The translations under genes were made by a program, and so were the position numbers. Shown piece after piece: positions 27,613-37,630 of a stretch of DNA of 64,000 nt (position 1 is the first letter of the stretch; each line of letters opens with the position of its first letter). The notes under the pieces are model-generated. The model saw only the letters and a program-made list of their open reading frames with translations. It was not told the DNA's origin and ran no database searches. Source of the stretch: Pontixanthobacter luteolus (GTDB taxonomy: Bacteria > Pseudomonadota > Alphaproteobacteria > Sphingomonadales > Sphingomonadaceae); the NCBI RefSeq assembly GCF_009828095.1, contig NZ_WTYP01000001.1, forward strand, positions 434,001-498,000, read 5' to 3'.

Positions 27613-28221
27613 TTACGCCATGCGGTTGAACTTGCCGAATTCCGGCCGCGGGCTGCGTTCGAAGATGGTCGACGGATCCCCATAACCGAGCGAGCAGATG
27701 AAGTTCGATTTGACCTTCGGATCATCACCGAAAAATGCGTCGTTCACTGCATCGGCGTCATAGCCGGACATGGGGCCGCAATCGAGACCGACCGCGCGCG
27801 CGGCCAGAATCAGATACGCGCCTTGCAAGGCAGAATTGCGAAATGCGCCTTCCTTGCGGCCTTCTTCGTCACCTTCGAACCAGCTCTTCGCATCGGTGTG
27901 CGGGAACAGCCATGGCAATTCTTCGTGGAAATCGATGTCGTAACCGATGATGACGGTAACCGGAGCAGCCTTGATCTTGTCTGCATTGCCTTCCGAAGCG
28001 CATTCGGCCAGCTTGGCCTTGCCTTCTTCGGATGTGACCCAGACGAACCGGCCTGGCTGCATGTTGGCCGATGTCGGCGCCATCTTCATCAGATCATAGA
28101 TATGCCTGATCTGTTCCTCGCTCACTTCCTTGTCGAGCCAGCCATTATAGGTCCGGGCTTCGTTGTAGAGTTGATCGAGAATGTCGCCACCAAGGACGTT
28201 ATCATGGAATTGTTTGGTCAT
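27613..28221 (-). CDS. Nitroreductase-family FMN protein, RutE-like
   Basis: A 202-residue nitroreductase-fold enzyme with [15 protein letters not shown] (FMN binding), [15 protein letters not shown] and the C-terminal GYGDP...RSPR. The whole pattern matches RutE, annotated as malonic semialdehyde reductase, which in the uracil-degradation pathway reduces 3-oxopropanoate. No other rut gene is visible, so the role is likely a general aldehyde or quinone reductase. Confidence 0.82.
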   Translation of the reverse strand: MTKQFHDNVLGGDILDQLYNEARTYNGWLDKEVSEEQIRHIYDLMKMAPTSANMQPGRFVWVTSEEGKAKLAECASEGNADKIKAAPVTVIIGYDIDFHEELPWLFPHTDAKSWFEGDEEGRKEGAFRNSALQGAYLILAARAVGLDCGPMSGYDADAVNDAFFGDDPKVKSNFICSLGYGDPSTIFERSPRPEFGKFNRMA

Positions 28222-28256
28222 TTAAGCCCCTTGAAGTCTGTTGGTCGTGCCTGAAA

Positions 28257-28835
28257 TCAGGCTGCACGGACTTCAACGACTTCCGGCACATAATGTTTCA
28301 GCAAACCTTCGATGCCGTGCTTCAGCGTGGCAGTCGAAGACGGGCAGCCTGAACAGGCGCCCTGCATCGTGAGATAGACGATGCCGTCCTTGAAACCGCG
28401 ATAGGCAATATCGCCGCCATCACCGGCAACAGCGGGCCGGATGCGGGTTTCCAGCAGTTCGTGGATTTGCGCGATGATATCGGCGTGTGCCGGATCGTCT
28501 TCCACAACCATTGATTCTTCTGGCGGAACGGAAATGCCAGCCGCGCTTCCGCCGGTGAACAGCGGTGCCTCGGATACGAAATGGTCGAGCAAGATCGATA
28601 CGACCTGCGGTTTCAGGTCGGACCAGTTCACACCTGGCGCGGCGGTTACCGAAATGAAATCACTGCCGAAAAATACATTCACGACTTCGCCAGTATCGAA
28701 CACTGCCTGTGCCAGCGGCGATGCTTCGGCGGCCTCGGGGCTGGCAAATTCGCGGGTGCCGCTGGCCATGACCTGCTGGCCGGGCAGGAATTTGAGGCTG
28801 GCGGGGTTCGGTGTGGTTTCGGTCTCTATGAACAT
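28257..28835 (-). CDS. NifU-type Fe-S scaffold/carrier (Nfu)
   Basis: A 192-residue protein with an N-terminal Nfu_N domain (IETETTPNPASLKFLPG) and a C-terminal NifU domain whose CSGCPSSTATLKHGIEGLL contains the CxxC that binds an Fe-S cluster. It delivers clusters to target enzymes. The open frame begins at 28877, but the ATG at 28835 starts at the conserved MFIETE. It lies 35 bp upstream of the nitroreductase gene. Confidence 0.92.
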   Translation of the reverse strand: MFIETETTPNPASLKFLPGQQVMASGTREFASPEAAEASPLAQAVFDTGEVVNVFFGSDFISVTAAPGVNWSDLKPQVVSILLDHFVSEAPLFTGGSAAGISVPPEESMVVEDDPAHADIIAQIHELLETRIRPAVAGDGGDIAYRGFKDGIVYLTMQGACSGCPSSTATLKHGIEGLLKHYVPEVVEVRAA

Positions 28836-28941
28836 GCCAGCGATGTAGGGACCGGCGCCGCGACTAACAAGCCGCACCGTGACAGCGTTTGTTGCAGCCT
28901 ATTCACTATCGCTTCATCCCTGCCGCCTCTATATGCAGGAT

Positions 28942-31900
28942 ATGACAAAATTTTCGCGTGCCGCACGCCATTTCGCGCTTCTTCTTCCGCTTCTCTATCT
29001 GGCCCCGCAGGCTTCCGCGCAGCAGAGTGCGCAGGCGCAGGGTGTTCAGACTGCGGCAGAGGCGGGGACAGAGGCGGCGGCCTTGTCGTCGCTGCCTGCG
29101 CCGAAGGCGGTGCAGATCGGCAGCGAAACACCGTGGATATACGAAGGCAGCGATGTCCCGCGCGATACCGAGTGGCTTTTCGGTGAAATGGATAACGGCC
29201 TGCGCTATGCCACGCGCGAAAACGGGGTGCCGCCAGGCCAGGTTTCCATCCGCATCCGGATCGATGCAGGGTCGCTCCACGAAGAAGACAGCGAGCGCGG
29301 CTTTGCCCATCTGCTCGAACATATGAGCTTCCGCGAAAGTAAATATCTGGCGCAGGGCGCAGCAATACCGACCTGGCAGCGGCTCGGCGCGTCATTCGGC
29401 AGCGATACCAATGCAGAGACGACACCGACGCATACCGTGTACAAGCTGGACCTGCCCGCCGCGACCCCTGCATCGGTTGAAGAAAGCTTCAAACTTCTCG
29501 CCGGGATGATGCAGGAGCCCGTGCTTTCGGAGGAAAATCTGGCGCTCGACGTGCCGATTGTCCTTGCGGAAATGCGCGAACGAAGCGGTGCGTCCATTCG
29601 CGCATTCGAAAAATCGCTCCAGACGCGTTTTGCCGGACAACGTCTCGCCAACCGGCTGACGATTGGCACGCGCGAAACGCTGAACGGGGCAACCGCTGAA
29701 AGCATCTCCGCATTTCACGACCGCTGGTACCGTCCAGAGAACGTCGTGATTTCGGTTGCCGGTGATTTCGAGGCGGAAACATTCGCTAGCCTGATCGAGA
29801 AATATTTCGGCGACTGGGAAGGCAAGGGGCCGCTGACTCCGGCGCCAGATTTTGGCGATCCTGTCGCCCCCGCCGGTGCCGATCCGGACAACCCGGTTGG
29901 CGAAGTGGCGGTGATTGTCGAACCGGACCTGCCGCGTTCGATGACCTATACGGTCATGCGTCCATGGCGGCCGGTACAGGACACGATCGTGTACAATGAA
30001 GGGTTGCTGATGGATGCGCTCGCGCAGGCGCTGATCAATCGCCGGCTGGAAGCACGCGCACGGGCGGGCGGTTCCTATCTATACGCTCAGGTCCGGCAGG
30101 AAGATGTCAGCCGGTCTACAGATTCAACCTTTGTCGCTTTTGCTCCGCTGACTGGCGACTGGCAGTCAGCCTTGAAGGACGTGCGCGGCGTGATCGAGGA
30201 TGCGCTGGCCGCCGCCCCGAGCGAGGAAGAAATTGCCCGCGAGTTTGCCGAATTTGAAAAGATTTACGAAAGCCAGGTCGAACAGCGCACGGTGATGCAA
30301 GGTTCAAAGCTGGCCGATGACATCATCAATGCGGTCGATATTCGCGAGGCGGTTGCTGCGCCGGAAACCGTGCTGCAGGTGTTTCGCGGAATGCGTGAAC
30401 GGATCACACCCGAACGCATTCTTGAGCGGACACGAGCACTGTTCGAAGGCGACGTGATCCGTACGACTTACATAACGCCCGCCGCAGACGAAGCCACCGA
30501 TGCCGCCGTTCGCGCCGCGATGCTGCAGGAAGTGGCACCGAATTCCGACGTCCGGCTCGCTGCGGAAACGCTGTTGTTCGCAGACCTGCCACCAATCGGG
30601 GAGCCGGGCACGATCGTGTCGACGGGCCCGCTTGGGGTGCTTGGCATCGAGCGGATCGAATTTGACAACGGCACACGCGCCTTGCTCTGGCCCAATGACG
30701 GGGAGCCGGGCAGGGTTTCTGTAAAAATGCGCTTCGGCGCCGGGATGCGCGCCTTCGATCAGGAAGACGCGCCGTATATCTCGCTCGGGGAAAGCGCGCT
30801 TGTCGGGCAGGGCTTCGGAGAGCTTGGTCAGGAAGAACTCGACCGCATTTCGACCGGCCGGGTCATGGGTTTCGATTTCGCGGTTGAAGATGCGGTGTTC
30901 AGTTTTTCCGCTCAGACGCGCAATGCCGATCTGGCAGATCAGTTGTACCTGTTCGCCGGAAAACTGGCGATGCCGCGCTGGGATGCGAACCCCGTCAACC
31001 GGATGAAAGCAGCGCAGCGCCTGAGCTATGAAAGCTATGCCGCGAATGCAGGCGGTATTCTGACCCGCGATCTGGAATATTACCTGCGCAACGAAGATGC
31101 CCGGTTCAAGACCTTCACCCCGACCGAAGTGGATACAACCACGCCGGAACGCTTCCGCGAAGTGTGGGCGCCGCTGCTGACGCAAGGCGATGTCGAAGTC
31201 ATTATTTTCGGCGATTTCGAGCGCGACGCTGCGGTGGAAGCGCTACGCAACACAGTCGGCGCGCTGCCCCAGCGGACACCGATCCCGGCGGAAATCGCCA
31301 GCCGCGTGCCGACATTCCCGGCGGCGGGTGAGGGTACGAAGATCATCACTCATCGCGGTGATGCGACCAGTGCAGCCGCAGTGGTGGCGTGGCCAAGCGG
31401 GGCCGGTGTCGAACAGCTGCGCGAATCCCGCCAGCTGGAAATACTCACCGACCTGTTCAACAACCGTTTGCTTGATGCGATGCGCGAGCGTGCGGGGGCC
31501 AGCTATTCGCCGAGCGTGAACGCCAGCTGGCCAGTCGATCTGGATGCTGGCGGCAGAATTATGGCGCTGGCGCAGCTTAAGCCAGAAGACGTGCCGGTAT
31601 TCTTCGCCGCGTCCGATGCAATTGCCCGCGATCTGGCGGTGAACCCGCCAACCGCTGACGAGCTGGCGCGCGTGACCGAACCGCTGAAGCAATTGGTGAC
31701 GCGGATCATGACCAGCAACCAGTTCTGGCTGTACCAGATCGAGGGGTCGAGCAAGGACCGGCGCAAGCTGCTATACCTGCAGACACTGCTGAGCGATTAC
31801 AGTCAGACAACGCCCGAACGGATGCAGGAGTTGGCGCAGAAATACTTCGCCAATCGGCCTGCATACCGGCTAGCCATACTGCCCGATGGTCAGGAGTTGG

Positions 31901-31944
31901 CCGGCGGAGGCGCGGCACGGGCTGCGGAAATCACCGGGCGCTAA
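28942..31944 (+). CDS. Exported M16 family zinc peptidase
   Basis: A 1000-residue protein with a signal peptide (MTKFSRAARHFALLLPLLYLAPQASA), so it is periplasmic. The inverted zinc motif HLLEH is in GFAHLLEHMSFRES, followed by a conserved downstream glutamate region (LDVPIVLAEMRERSG). Two M16 catalytic/inactive pairs fit the length of about 1000, as in pitrilysin and its periplasmic relatives. It degrades peptides or processes exported proteins. The start is the third in-frame ATG, at 28942, because the signal peptide begins there. Confidence 0.9.
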   Translation: MTKFSRAARHFALLLPLLYLAPQASAQQSAQAQGVQTAAEAGTEAAALSSLPAPKAVQIGSETPWIYEGSDVPRDTEWLFGEMDNGLRYATRENGVPPGQVSIRIRIDAGSLHEEDSERGFAHLLEHMSFRESKYLAQGAAIPTWQRLGASFGSDTNAETTPTHTVYKLDLPAATPASVEESFKLLAGMMQEPVLSEENLALDVPIVLAEMRERSGASIRAFEKSLQTRFAGQRLANRLTIGTRETLNGATAESISAFHDRWYRPENVVISVAGDFEAETFASLIEKYFGDWEGKGPLTPAPDFGDPVAPAGADPDNPVGEVAVIVEPDLPRSMTYTVMRPWRPVQDTIVYNEGLLMDALAQALINRRLEARARAGGSYLYAQVRQEDVSRSTDSTFVAFAPLTGDWQSALKDVRGVIEDALAAAPSEEEIAREFAEFEKIYESQVEQRTVMQGSKLADDIINAVDIREAVAAPETVLQVFRGMRERITPERILERTRALFEGDVIRTTYITPAADEATDAAVRAAMLQEVAPNSDVRLAAETLLFADLPPIGEPGTIVSTGPLGVLGIERIEFDNGTRALLWPNDGEPGRVSVKMRFGAGMRAFDQEDAPYISLGESALVGQGFGELGQEELDRISTGRVMGFDFAVEDAVFSFSAQTRNADLADQLYLFAGKLAMPRWDANPVNRMKAAQRLSYESYAANAGGILTRDLEYYLRNEDARFKTFTPTEVDTTTPERFREVWAPLLTQGDVEVIIFGDFERDAAVEALRNTVGALPQRTPIPAEIASRVPTFPAAGEGTKIITHRGDATSAAAVVAWPSGAGVEQLRESRQLEILTDLFNNRLLDAMRERAGASYSPSVNASWPVDLDAGGRIMALAQLKPEDVPVFFAASDAIARDLAVNPPTADELARVTEPLKQLVTRIMTSNQFWLYQIEGSSKDRRKLLYLQTLLSDYSQTTPERMQELAQKYFANRPAYRLAILPDGQELAGGGAARAAEITGR

Positions 31945-32089
31945 TCCCGTCTGGCCAACTGCCGGGCCGGCGAAGCAGCGCTTGGCCGGGCTGAATGTTT
32001 CTTGCGCTTGCGGTCGATGCGGCTTTGCTTTTGTATGCCGCGTCGCCTAATTCGCGGGCAGATGGGCGCATTACCGCACCGATATTTTG

Positions 32090-33481
32090 ATGAAAGACAG
32101 GTTTAAAGTGGCACAGAACTGGACCCCCGAAAGCTGGAAGGCGCACGAGGCACGGCATCTGCCGCGCTATAACGATGCGCAGGCGCTGGCGGATGCGGAA
32201 AAGACCCTGTCCACCTATCCGCCGCTGGTGTTTGCTGGTGAAGCGCGCGCGCTGAAAGCCGATCTGGCCGATGTCGCGCAGGGCAAGGCGTTCCTGCTGC
32301 AAGGCGGCGATTGCGCTGAAAGCTTCGCGGAATTTCACCCGAACAACATTCGCGATACCTTCCGCGTGCTGCTGCAGATGGCGGTTGTCCTGACTTATGC
32401 GGGCAAGGTTCCGGTGGTGAAGGTCGGCCGCATGGCGGGCCAGTTTGCCAAGCCGCGCAGCAGCGATACCGAGACGAAGGACGGCATCACGCTGCCCAGC
32501 TATTTCGGCGATAACGTCAACGGCATCGAATTTGACCCGGCGGTGCGGACCAATGATCCCGAACGCATGGTCCGCGCCTATTCGCAAGCGGCCGCTACGC
32601 TCAACCTGCTGCGGGCCTTTGCCAGCGGCGGTTACGCAAACCTGCGCCAGGTTCACAAATGGACGCTTGATTTCATGGGCCGCAGCCCGTGGGCGGACAA
32701 GTTCGCGCAGACTGCCGACCGGATTGGTGAAGCGCTTGATTTCATGGAAGCGTGCGGCATCGACCCCGACACCGTGCCGCAATTGCAGCGCACCAGCTTC
32801 TACACAAGTCACGAGGCGCTGCTGCTCCCTTATGAGCAAAATCTGACCCGTCAGGATTCGCTGACCGGTGACTGGTATGACACCAGCGCACACATGGTGT
32901 GGATTGGCGACCGGACCCGTTTCGAAGGCAGCGCGCATATCGAATTCGCGCGCGGCATCGGCAATCCGCTAGGCATGAAATGCGGCCCTTCGATGGAGCC
33001 TGACGTTCTGCTGAAGCTGCTCGACACGCTCAACCCTGCTCGGGAAGCGGGCCGGATCACGCTGATCAGCCGCTTTGGCCATGACAAGGTGGAGGCCGGG
33101 CTTCCCCGGCTGGTTCGTGCGGTGAAGGCGGAAGGGCATCCGGTCGTGTGGAGCTGTGATCCAATGCACGGCAATGTCATCAAATCGGACAGCGGTTACA
33201 AAACCCGCCCGTTCGACCGTATTCTGAGCGAAGTGAAAGGCTTCTTCGCCGTGCACCGCGCAGAAGGCACGCACGCTGGGGGCATCCATATAGAGATGAC
33301 CGGACAGGACGTGACCGAATGCGTCGGCGGCGCCGTTGCGATCACCGACGAGGCGCTGGGCGACCGTTATCACACGCATTGCGACCCGCGCCTCAACGCG
33401 GCGCAGTCGTTGGAGCTGGCTTTCCTGCTGGCTGAAATGATGACGATGGAAGCCGGGCAATCGCAGGCAAATGCAGCCTGA
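32090..33481 (+). CDS. 3-deoxy-7-phosphoheptulonate synthase, class II
   Basis: The first enzyme of the shikimate pathway, joining PEP and erythrose-4-phosphate. The protein (about 463 residues) is the plant-like type II form: [39 protein letters not shown] and the metal region CDPMHGN are present. Type II enzymes are unrelated to E. coli AroFGH in sequence. ATG at 32090 gives [11 protein letters not shown]; a GTG at 32108, with an ACAGG motif 7 bp upstream, would start at the conserved AQNW and is an equally good choice. Confidence 0.94.
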   Translation: MKDRFKVAQNWTPESWKAHEARHLPRYNDAQALADAEKTLSTYPPLVFAGEARALKADLADVAQGKAFLLQGGDCAESFAEFHPNNIRDTFRVLLQMAVVLTYAGKVPVVKVGRMAGQFAKPRSSDTETKDGITLPSYFGDNVNGIEFDPAVRTNDPERMVRAYSQAAATLNLLRAFASGGYANLRQVHKWTLDFMGRSPWADKFAQTADRIGEALDFMEACGIDPDTVPQLQRTSFYTSHEALLLPYEQNLTRQDSLTGDWYDTSAHMVWIGDRTRFEGSAHIEFARGIGNPLGMKCGPSMEPDVLLKLLDTLNPAREAGRITLISRFGHDKVEAGLPRLVRAVKAEGHPVVWSCDPMHGNVIKSDSGYKTRPFDRILSEVKGFFAVHRAEGTHAGGIHIEMTGQDVTECVGGAVAITDEALGDRYHTHCDPRLNAAQSLELAFLLAEMMTMEAGQSQANAA

Positions 33482-33597
33482 TCGCATTTAAATTCGGTTT
33501 CGCTCTGAAATCTCGGAAAGAAATTCCCTCTCGGGTCTTTAATAAGTAGCCCTTTCCCGCCAATGTGGGAGGAGACCGGACGCGAGAGGAGGGCCCC

Positions 33598-34869
33598 GTG
33601 CCGCAGCCCGAGACCGCACTGCCGAACGCGGCAGGCGATACGATTGGTGAACAATATCGTGCGACCCGCGCGCTGACACAGGCATTGCTTGAACCTTTGT
33701 CAGAGGCCGATGCCACCCTGCAGTCGATGGAAGATGCATCGCCGGCGAAATGGCACCTTGGCCATACCAACTGGTTTTTCGAGACGTTCCTGCTGCGTGA
33801 CCACATGCCGGGTTACACGCTGTATAACGAGCGCTGGCCGTTCGTTTTCAATTCCTATTACGAGGCGGAGGGTGAACGCATCGCGCGGTTCTCACGCGGT
33901 ATGCTGTCGCGCCCCACGGTCCAGCAGATACTGGGCTGGCGTGCGCAGGTGGACGATGCCATCGAACCGATGCTGGATGACCCGCGTTTTGCCGATCTGA
34001 TCGCGCTCGGTATCGCACATGAACAACAGCATCAGGAATTGCTGCTGACCGACATCAAACACGCGCTGTTTCAGAACCCGCTTGGCCCCGCGATGCTGGA
34101 CCATGCGGGGACAATTCCCGCGGCAAATGCGCAGGACGGCTGGGATGCGCATCCTGGCGGGATCGCTCTGATCGGGCATCCCGATGACGGCCCTTCAAGT
34201 GGCTTCGCCTATGACAATGAAGGTCCGCGCCACAGGGTTTTGCTGGAACCGTTTGCCCTTTCGCGGCGGCTGGTCACCAACGGGCAGTGGCAGCAATTCA
34301 TCGATGATGGCGGCTACCGGACTGCTTCCTTGTGGCTATCCGACGGTTGGGGCTGGGTTCAGGAAAATGCGATCTCTGCACCGCTTTACTGGCACGGCGA
34401 TCAGCATTTTACCCACTACGGCTGGCAAGGCCGTGATTCGGACGCTCCCGTCACCCATATCTCGTATTACGAGGCCGATGCCTTCGCCACTTGGGCAGAT
34501 GCGCGTTTGCCGACCGAATTCGAATGGGAAGCGGTCGCACGCGGGCAACATGCCGACAGCGCACCGGCGCATGATCCGGCGGGCGGTAACCAACTCGGCT
34601 GCCTGAACCATCTGATACCAGAGGGGAGGCCCGGCCTGTTCGGCGATTGCTGGCAATTCACCCGCAGCGCCTATCTGCCATACCCCCGCTTTCGGCCTGC
34701 AGAGGGCGCAATTGGCGAATATAACGGCAAATTCATGAGCGGACAGTTTGTCCTGCGCGGGGCCAGCTGCGCCACGGCGCGGGGCCATTCGCGGGCATCA
34801 TACCGCAATTTCTTTTACCCGCACCAGCGTTGGCAATTCACCGGCTTGCGGCTCGCAAAGGACAATTGA
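33598..34869 (+). CDS. egtB: Ergothioneine sulfoxide synthase EgtB
   Basis: EgtB is an iron enzyme that joins hercynine to cysteine or gamma-glutamylcysteine as a sulfoxide. The N-terminal DinB-like domain provides the iron ligands: His in KWHLGHTNWFFE (about residue 53) and HEQQHQE (H-x3-H at 141 and 145). The C-terminal sulfatase-modifying (FGE-like) fold includes PVTHISYYEADAFATWADARLPTEFEWE. I place the start at GTG 33598 because AGGAGG lies 5 bp upstream; an ATG at 33565 has no such site. Its stop overlaps egtD (TGATG). Confidence 0.92.
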   Translation: MPQPETALPNAAGDTIGEQYRATRALTQALLEPLSEADATLQSMEDASPAKWHLGHTNWFFETFLLRDHMPGYTLYNERWPFVFNSYYEAEGERIARFSRGMLSRPTVQQILGWRAQVDDAIEPMLDDPRFADLIALGIAHEQQHQELLLTDIKHALFQNPLGPAMLDHAGTIPAANAQDGWDAHPGGIALIGHPDDGPSSGFAYDNEGPRHRVLLEPFALSRRLVTNGQWQQFIDDGGYRTASLWLSDGWGWVQENAISAPLYWHGDQHFTHYGWQGRDSDAPVTHISYYEADAFATWADARLPTEFEWEAVARGQHADSAPAHDPAGGNQLGCLNHLIPEGRPGLFGDCWQFTRSAYLPYPRFRPAEGAIGEYNGKFMSGQFVLRGASCATARGHSRASYRNFFYPHQRWQFTGLRLAKDN

Positions 34870-35855
34870 TGACTTCTACCAAGGGCCTTGCGCTAGTCGA
34901 TCTGGACGAAACCGGTGTCGACAAGGCTTTCCGCAGTGACGTGCTGGAAGGATTGTCGCAGCCGCAGAAAGCCGTCCCTGCGCGCTGGCTGTATGACGAT
35001 GCAGGCTCGCAGCTGTTCGAAGACATAACCAAGGTGCCGGAATATTATCCGACCCGCGCCGAGACCGAGATTCTCCGCGATCGCGGGCAGGATTTTGCCG
35101 AGGTGATCGGGAGCGGTCGGGCGGTTGTCGAATTCGGTTCGGGCAGTTCGGTCAAGACGCCCTTGCTTCTGGAGAGTATTTCGCCCGCCGCCTATGTCCC
35201 GCTCGATATAGCGGGCGATTTCCTGCGTGCGGCGGCAGCGGATCTGTCTGCAAAGTTTCCTGGCCTGCCGGTCTTCCCGGTAGAGGCTGATTTCATGCGG
35301 CGGGTCGAATTGCCGGAGGAGGTCGCAGACATGCCAAAGATGGGCTTCTTCCCCGGATCGACCATCGGCAACATGGTTCCGCGTACTGCGGTCGATCTGC
35401 TTCGGACGATGCGTGAAACACTCGGCGAAGGATCACAGCTTTTGATCGGTTTCGACCTGATAAAGGACCGGCAAGTGCTGAAAGCGGCCTATGATGACGC
35501 CGCCGGAGTGACCGCAGAATTTAATCTGAACCTTGCGCGCAGGATCAACCGCGAATTGGACGGCAATCTGGATGTTGCCAGTCTGAAGCACGAGGCGCGG
35601 TGGAACGATGATTTTGCGCGTATCGAAATGCACCTGGTGGCGCAGCGCGACATGGAATTCGAAGTGGCCGGGCGCAAATTCACTCTGAGACGCGGCGAAA
35701 CGATACACACCGAGAACAGCCATAAGTTCGGCAAGCGCAGTGCCAACACATTGTTGCTCGCTGGCGGCTGGACGCCGGTATCGAGGTGGCTCGACAGCAA
35801 GGAACGCTTTTCGCTGATCCTTGCAGAGGCCAGCATCCCGCGCAGCGCGCCATGA
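34869..35855 (+). CDS. egtD: L-histidine N(alpha)-methyltransferase EgtD
   Basis: EgtD trimethylates histidine to hercynine using SAM. The 328-residue protein shows KAVPARWLYDDAGSQLFEDIT, PEYYPTRAETEIL, the SAM-binding EFGSGSSVKTPLLL and the FFPGSTIGNM motif that is distinctive for this family. It starts at the ATG at 34869, overlapping the egtB TGA by one base, and its stop overlaps the next ATG (ATGA). The order egtB-egtD is consistent with one transcript. Confidence 0.94.
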   Translation: MTSTKGLALVDLDETGVDKAFRSDVLEGLSQPQKAVPARWLYDDAGSQLFEDITKVPEYYPTRAETEILRDRGQDFAEVIGSGRAVVEFGSGSSVKTPLLLESISPAAYVPLDIAGDFLRAAAADLSAKFPGLPVFPVEADFMRRVELPEEVADMPKMGFFPGSTIGNMVPRTAVDLLRTMRETLGEGSQLLIGFDLIKDRQVLKAAYDDAAGVTAEFNLNLARRINRELDGNLDVASLKHEARWNDDFARIEMHLVAQRDMEFEVAGRKFTLRRGETIHTENSHKFGKRSANTLLLAGGWTPVSRWLDSKERFSLILAEASIPRSAP

Positions 35856-36808
35856 CCGAACCGAAAATTGCAATTATCGGGGCGGGAATGGCTGGTCTAG
35901 CTTGCGGAACCGCGCTCGCCAGCCATGGTTTGCAGCCACATCTGTTCGACAAGGGCAGGGGGCCTGGCGGGCGTATGGCAACGCGCCGCGCCGGTAATGA
36001 TGGTGAACAACTGCGCTTCGACCACGGCGCGCAATATTTCACCGATAGCGATCCCGCATTCACGGCCACCATCGGCAAATGGCTGGCCCGCGGAGTTGTC
36101 GCACCCTGGCCAGCAGCGGGCAGCAACGCCTATGTCGGTGTGCCGGGAATGAACGCGCCGCTTAAATTCATGGCCAGCGAGCTAGATGTCGACTGGGCTA
36201 CGCGGATCACATCGCTGAACGCCCAGCAAAACGCATGGCAGGTAGAATTCGAAGATCGGACCGAGACGTTCAGCCATTGTCTGATTGCGCTGCCAGCCGA
36301 ACAAGCGGCCGATATTCTTGTCGGTGCAGCGCCGCAATTTTCAGCGCAGGCCGCTGCGTCCGTGTCGGAGCCATGTTGGGCGGTGATGGTGTCTTTTGCG
36401 CAGCCGCTACCGATAGAGCAGGATGCAATCGCAGACAGGCAAGGGAAAATCTCCTGGGCGGCGCGCAACAGCGCCAAACCCGGGCGCGGCACGGGCGAAT
36501 GCTGGGTCTTGCATGCATCACCGGACCATTCGCGCGCCATCCTGGAACTCGATGCCGATCACGCGGCAAAACAATTGCTGCAAGAATTCTTCGAGCAGCA
36601 GGGTATCGAGCCGCAACCAGCCGAGTTTTTGACCGCGCATCGTTGGCGCTATGCCAAAGCTCAGCGACCAGCCGGCGATGGGCCGCTCGCGTTATGGGAT
36701 GCGGATGCCCGGATCGGTGCGGCAGGTGACTGGCTGGTCAACCCGAAGGTAGAGGGTGCATGGCGTTCAGGGCGTGCATTGGCTGAAATGGTCATCGCTT
36801 CGCTGTGA
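35852..36808 (+). CDS. FAD-dependent amine oxidase-like protein (renalase-like)
   Basis: A 318-residue flavoprotein. The N-terminal Rossmann motif GAGMAG (about residues 10-15), the GRGPGGRMATRR segment that follows the second strand of the FAD fold, and the C-terminal AGDWLVNPKVEGAWRSG are characteristic of the renalase-like NAD(P)-binding/FAD family. It has no signal peptide. Its ATG overlaps the egtD stop, so the three genes are coupled. A role in ergothioneine metabolism is possible but not established. Confidence 0.82.
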   Translation: MTEPKIAIIGAGMAGLACGTALASHGLQPHLFDKGRGPGGRMATRRAGNDGEQLRFDHGAQYFTDSDPAFTATIGKWLARGVVAPWPAAGSNAYVGVPGMNAPLKFMASELDVDWATRITSLNAQQNAWQVEFEDRTETFSHCLIALPAEQAADILVGAAPQFSAQAAASVSEPCWAVMVSFAQPLPIEQDAIADRQGKISWAARNSAKPGRGTGECWVLHASPDHSRAILELDADHAAKQLLQEFFEQQGIEPQPAEFLTAHRWRYAKAQRPAGDGPLALWDADARIGAAGDWLVNPKVEGAWRSGRALAEMVIASL

Positions 36809-36893
36809 CCGGACCCACCGTAGCAGACTGGCAACCTGGCCTGATTGGCCGCCGTTCATGGACCAGTAGCATTCCGGTGCCTATATCGGCCTG

Positions 36894-37583
36894 ATGGATA
36901 ACCCGGGCGCACTGGCAGAGATATGGAATTCGGCGGCCGCCGTAATCCGGTCGGTTCCGCGATCGGGCATATTGGTTGCGACAATTGCCGCGCTTGCTGG
37001 CGGGTGGATCGGATCTGTCATGATTCGCCAGCGCGTTCCCACAGGGCGCCTGATACGGACAGCCAGCACTCTCGTGCTTACAGGCATATTGGTGACGATA
37101 GTCCTGCAGCTATCCCGCTTCGATCCGCGGCTCGAAATGGCGCTGCCCGATATGGGCTTGCCTCAGCAGGTCGTGGAAGGCGGCGAAACACGAATACCGC
37201 TCGCCGCAGATGGCCATTACTGGCTCAAGGCGGAAGTGAACGGGGAGCCGGTCAATTTCATGATCGACACCGGTGCGACGCTGACCGCAGTGTCTTCAAA
37301 GGTTGCGGACCGCGTGGGGCTGGAGCCGCGCCGGGGCGGAATCCCGATAACGCTCAATACCGCAAACGGAACGATATCAGCGCAGATTGCGACCATGGAT
37401 GAACTGCGTTTCGGCAATGTCGCTGCGCGCGGGCTGGATGCCGTCATCGCCCCCAATCTTGGCGACACCAGCGTGATCGGTATGAACCTCCTGTCGCGGC
37501 TGAAAGGCTGGCGGGTTGAAGGCGGCACGATGATCCTGACCCCGAACAATCCGCAGCCGGTTCTGAAAACCGCAGCACCTTAA
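36894..37583 (+). CDS. Membrane-anchored retropepsin-like aspartic protease
   Basis: A 229-residue protein with two N-terminal membrane segments (VATIAALAGGWIGSVMI; TASTLVLTGILVTIVLQL) and a C-terminal single-domain aspartic protease: FMIDTGATLTAVS has the DTG active site, and DTSVIGMNLLSRLKGW is the second signature. This matches the TIGR02281 (clan AA) family of retropepsin-like proteins in alphaproteobacteria; they are expected to act as dimers. Confidence 0.85.
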   Translation: MDNPGALAEIWNSAAAVIRSVPRSGILVATIAALAGGWIGSVMIRQRVPTGRLIRTASTLVLTGILVTIVLQLSRFDPRLEMALPDMGLPQQVVEGGETRIPLAADGHYWLKAEVNGEPVNFMIDTGATLTAVSSKVADRVGLEPRRGGIPITLNTANGTISAQIATMDELRFGNVAARGLDAVIAPNLGDTSVIGMNLLSRLKGWRVEGGTMILTPNNPQPVLKTAAP

Positions 37584-37630
37584 AAGTTACCGCGCTTGCA
37601 GCAATGAGCGGGCTGGTGCATCACCCGCGC

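Noticed and set aside
31945-32089. Terminator or leader before DAHP synthase (GGCCAA/TTGGCC arms)
   Set aside because: Arms of 6 bp with a 23-base loop and no T-tract; too weak to annotate.
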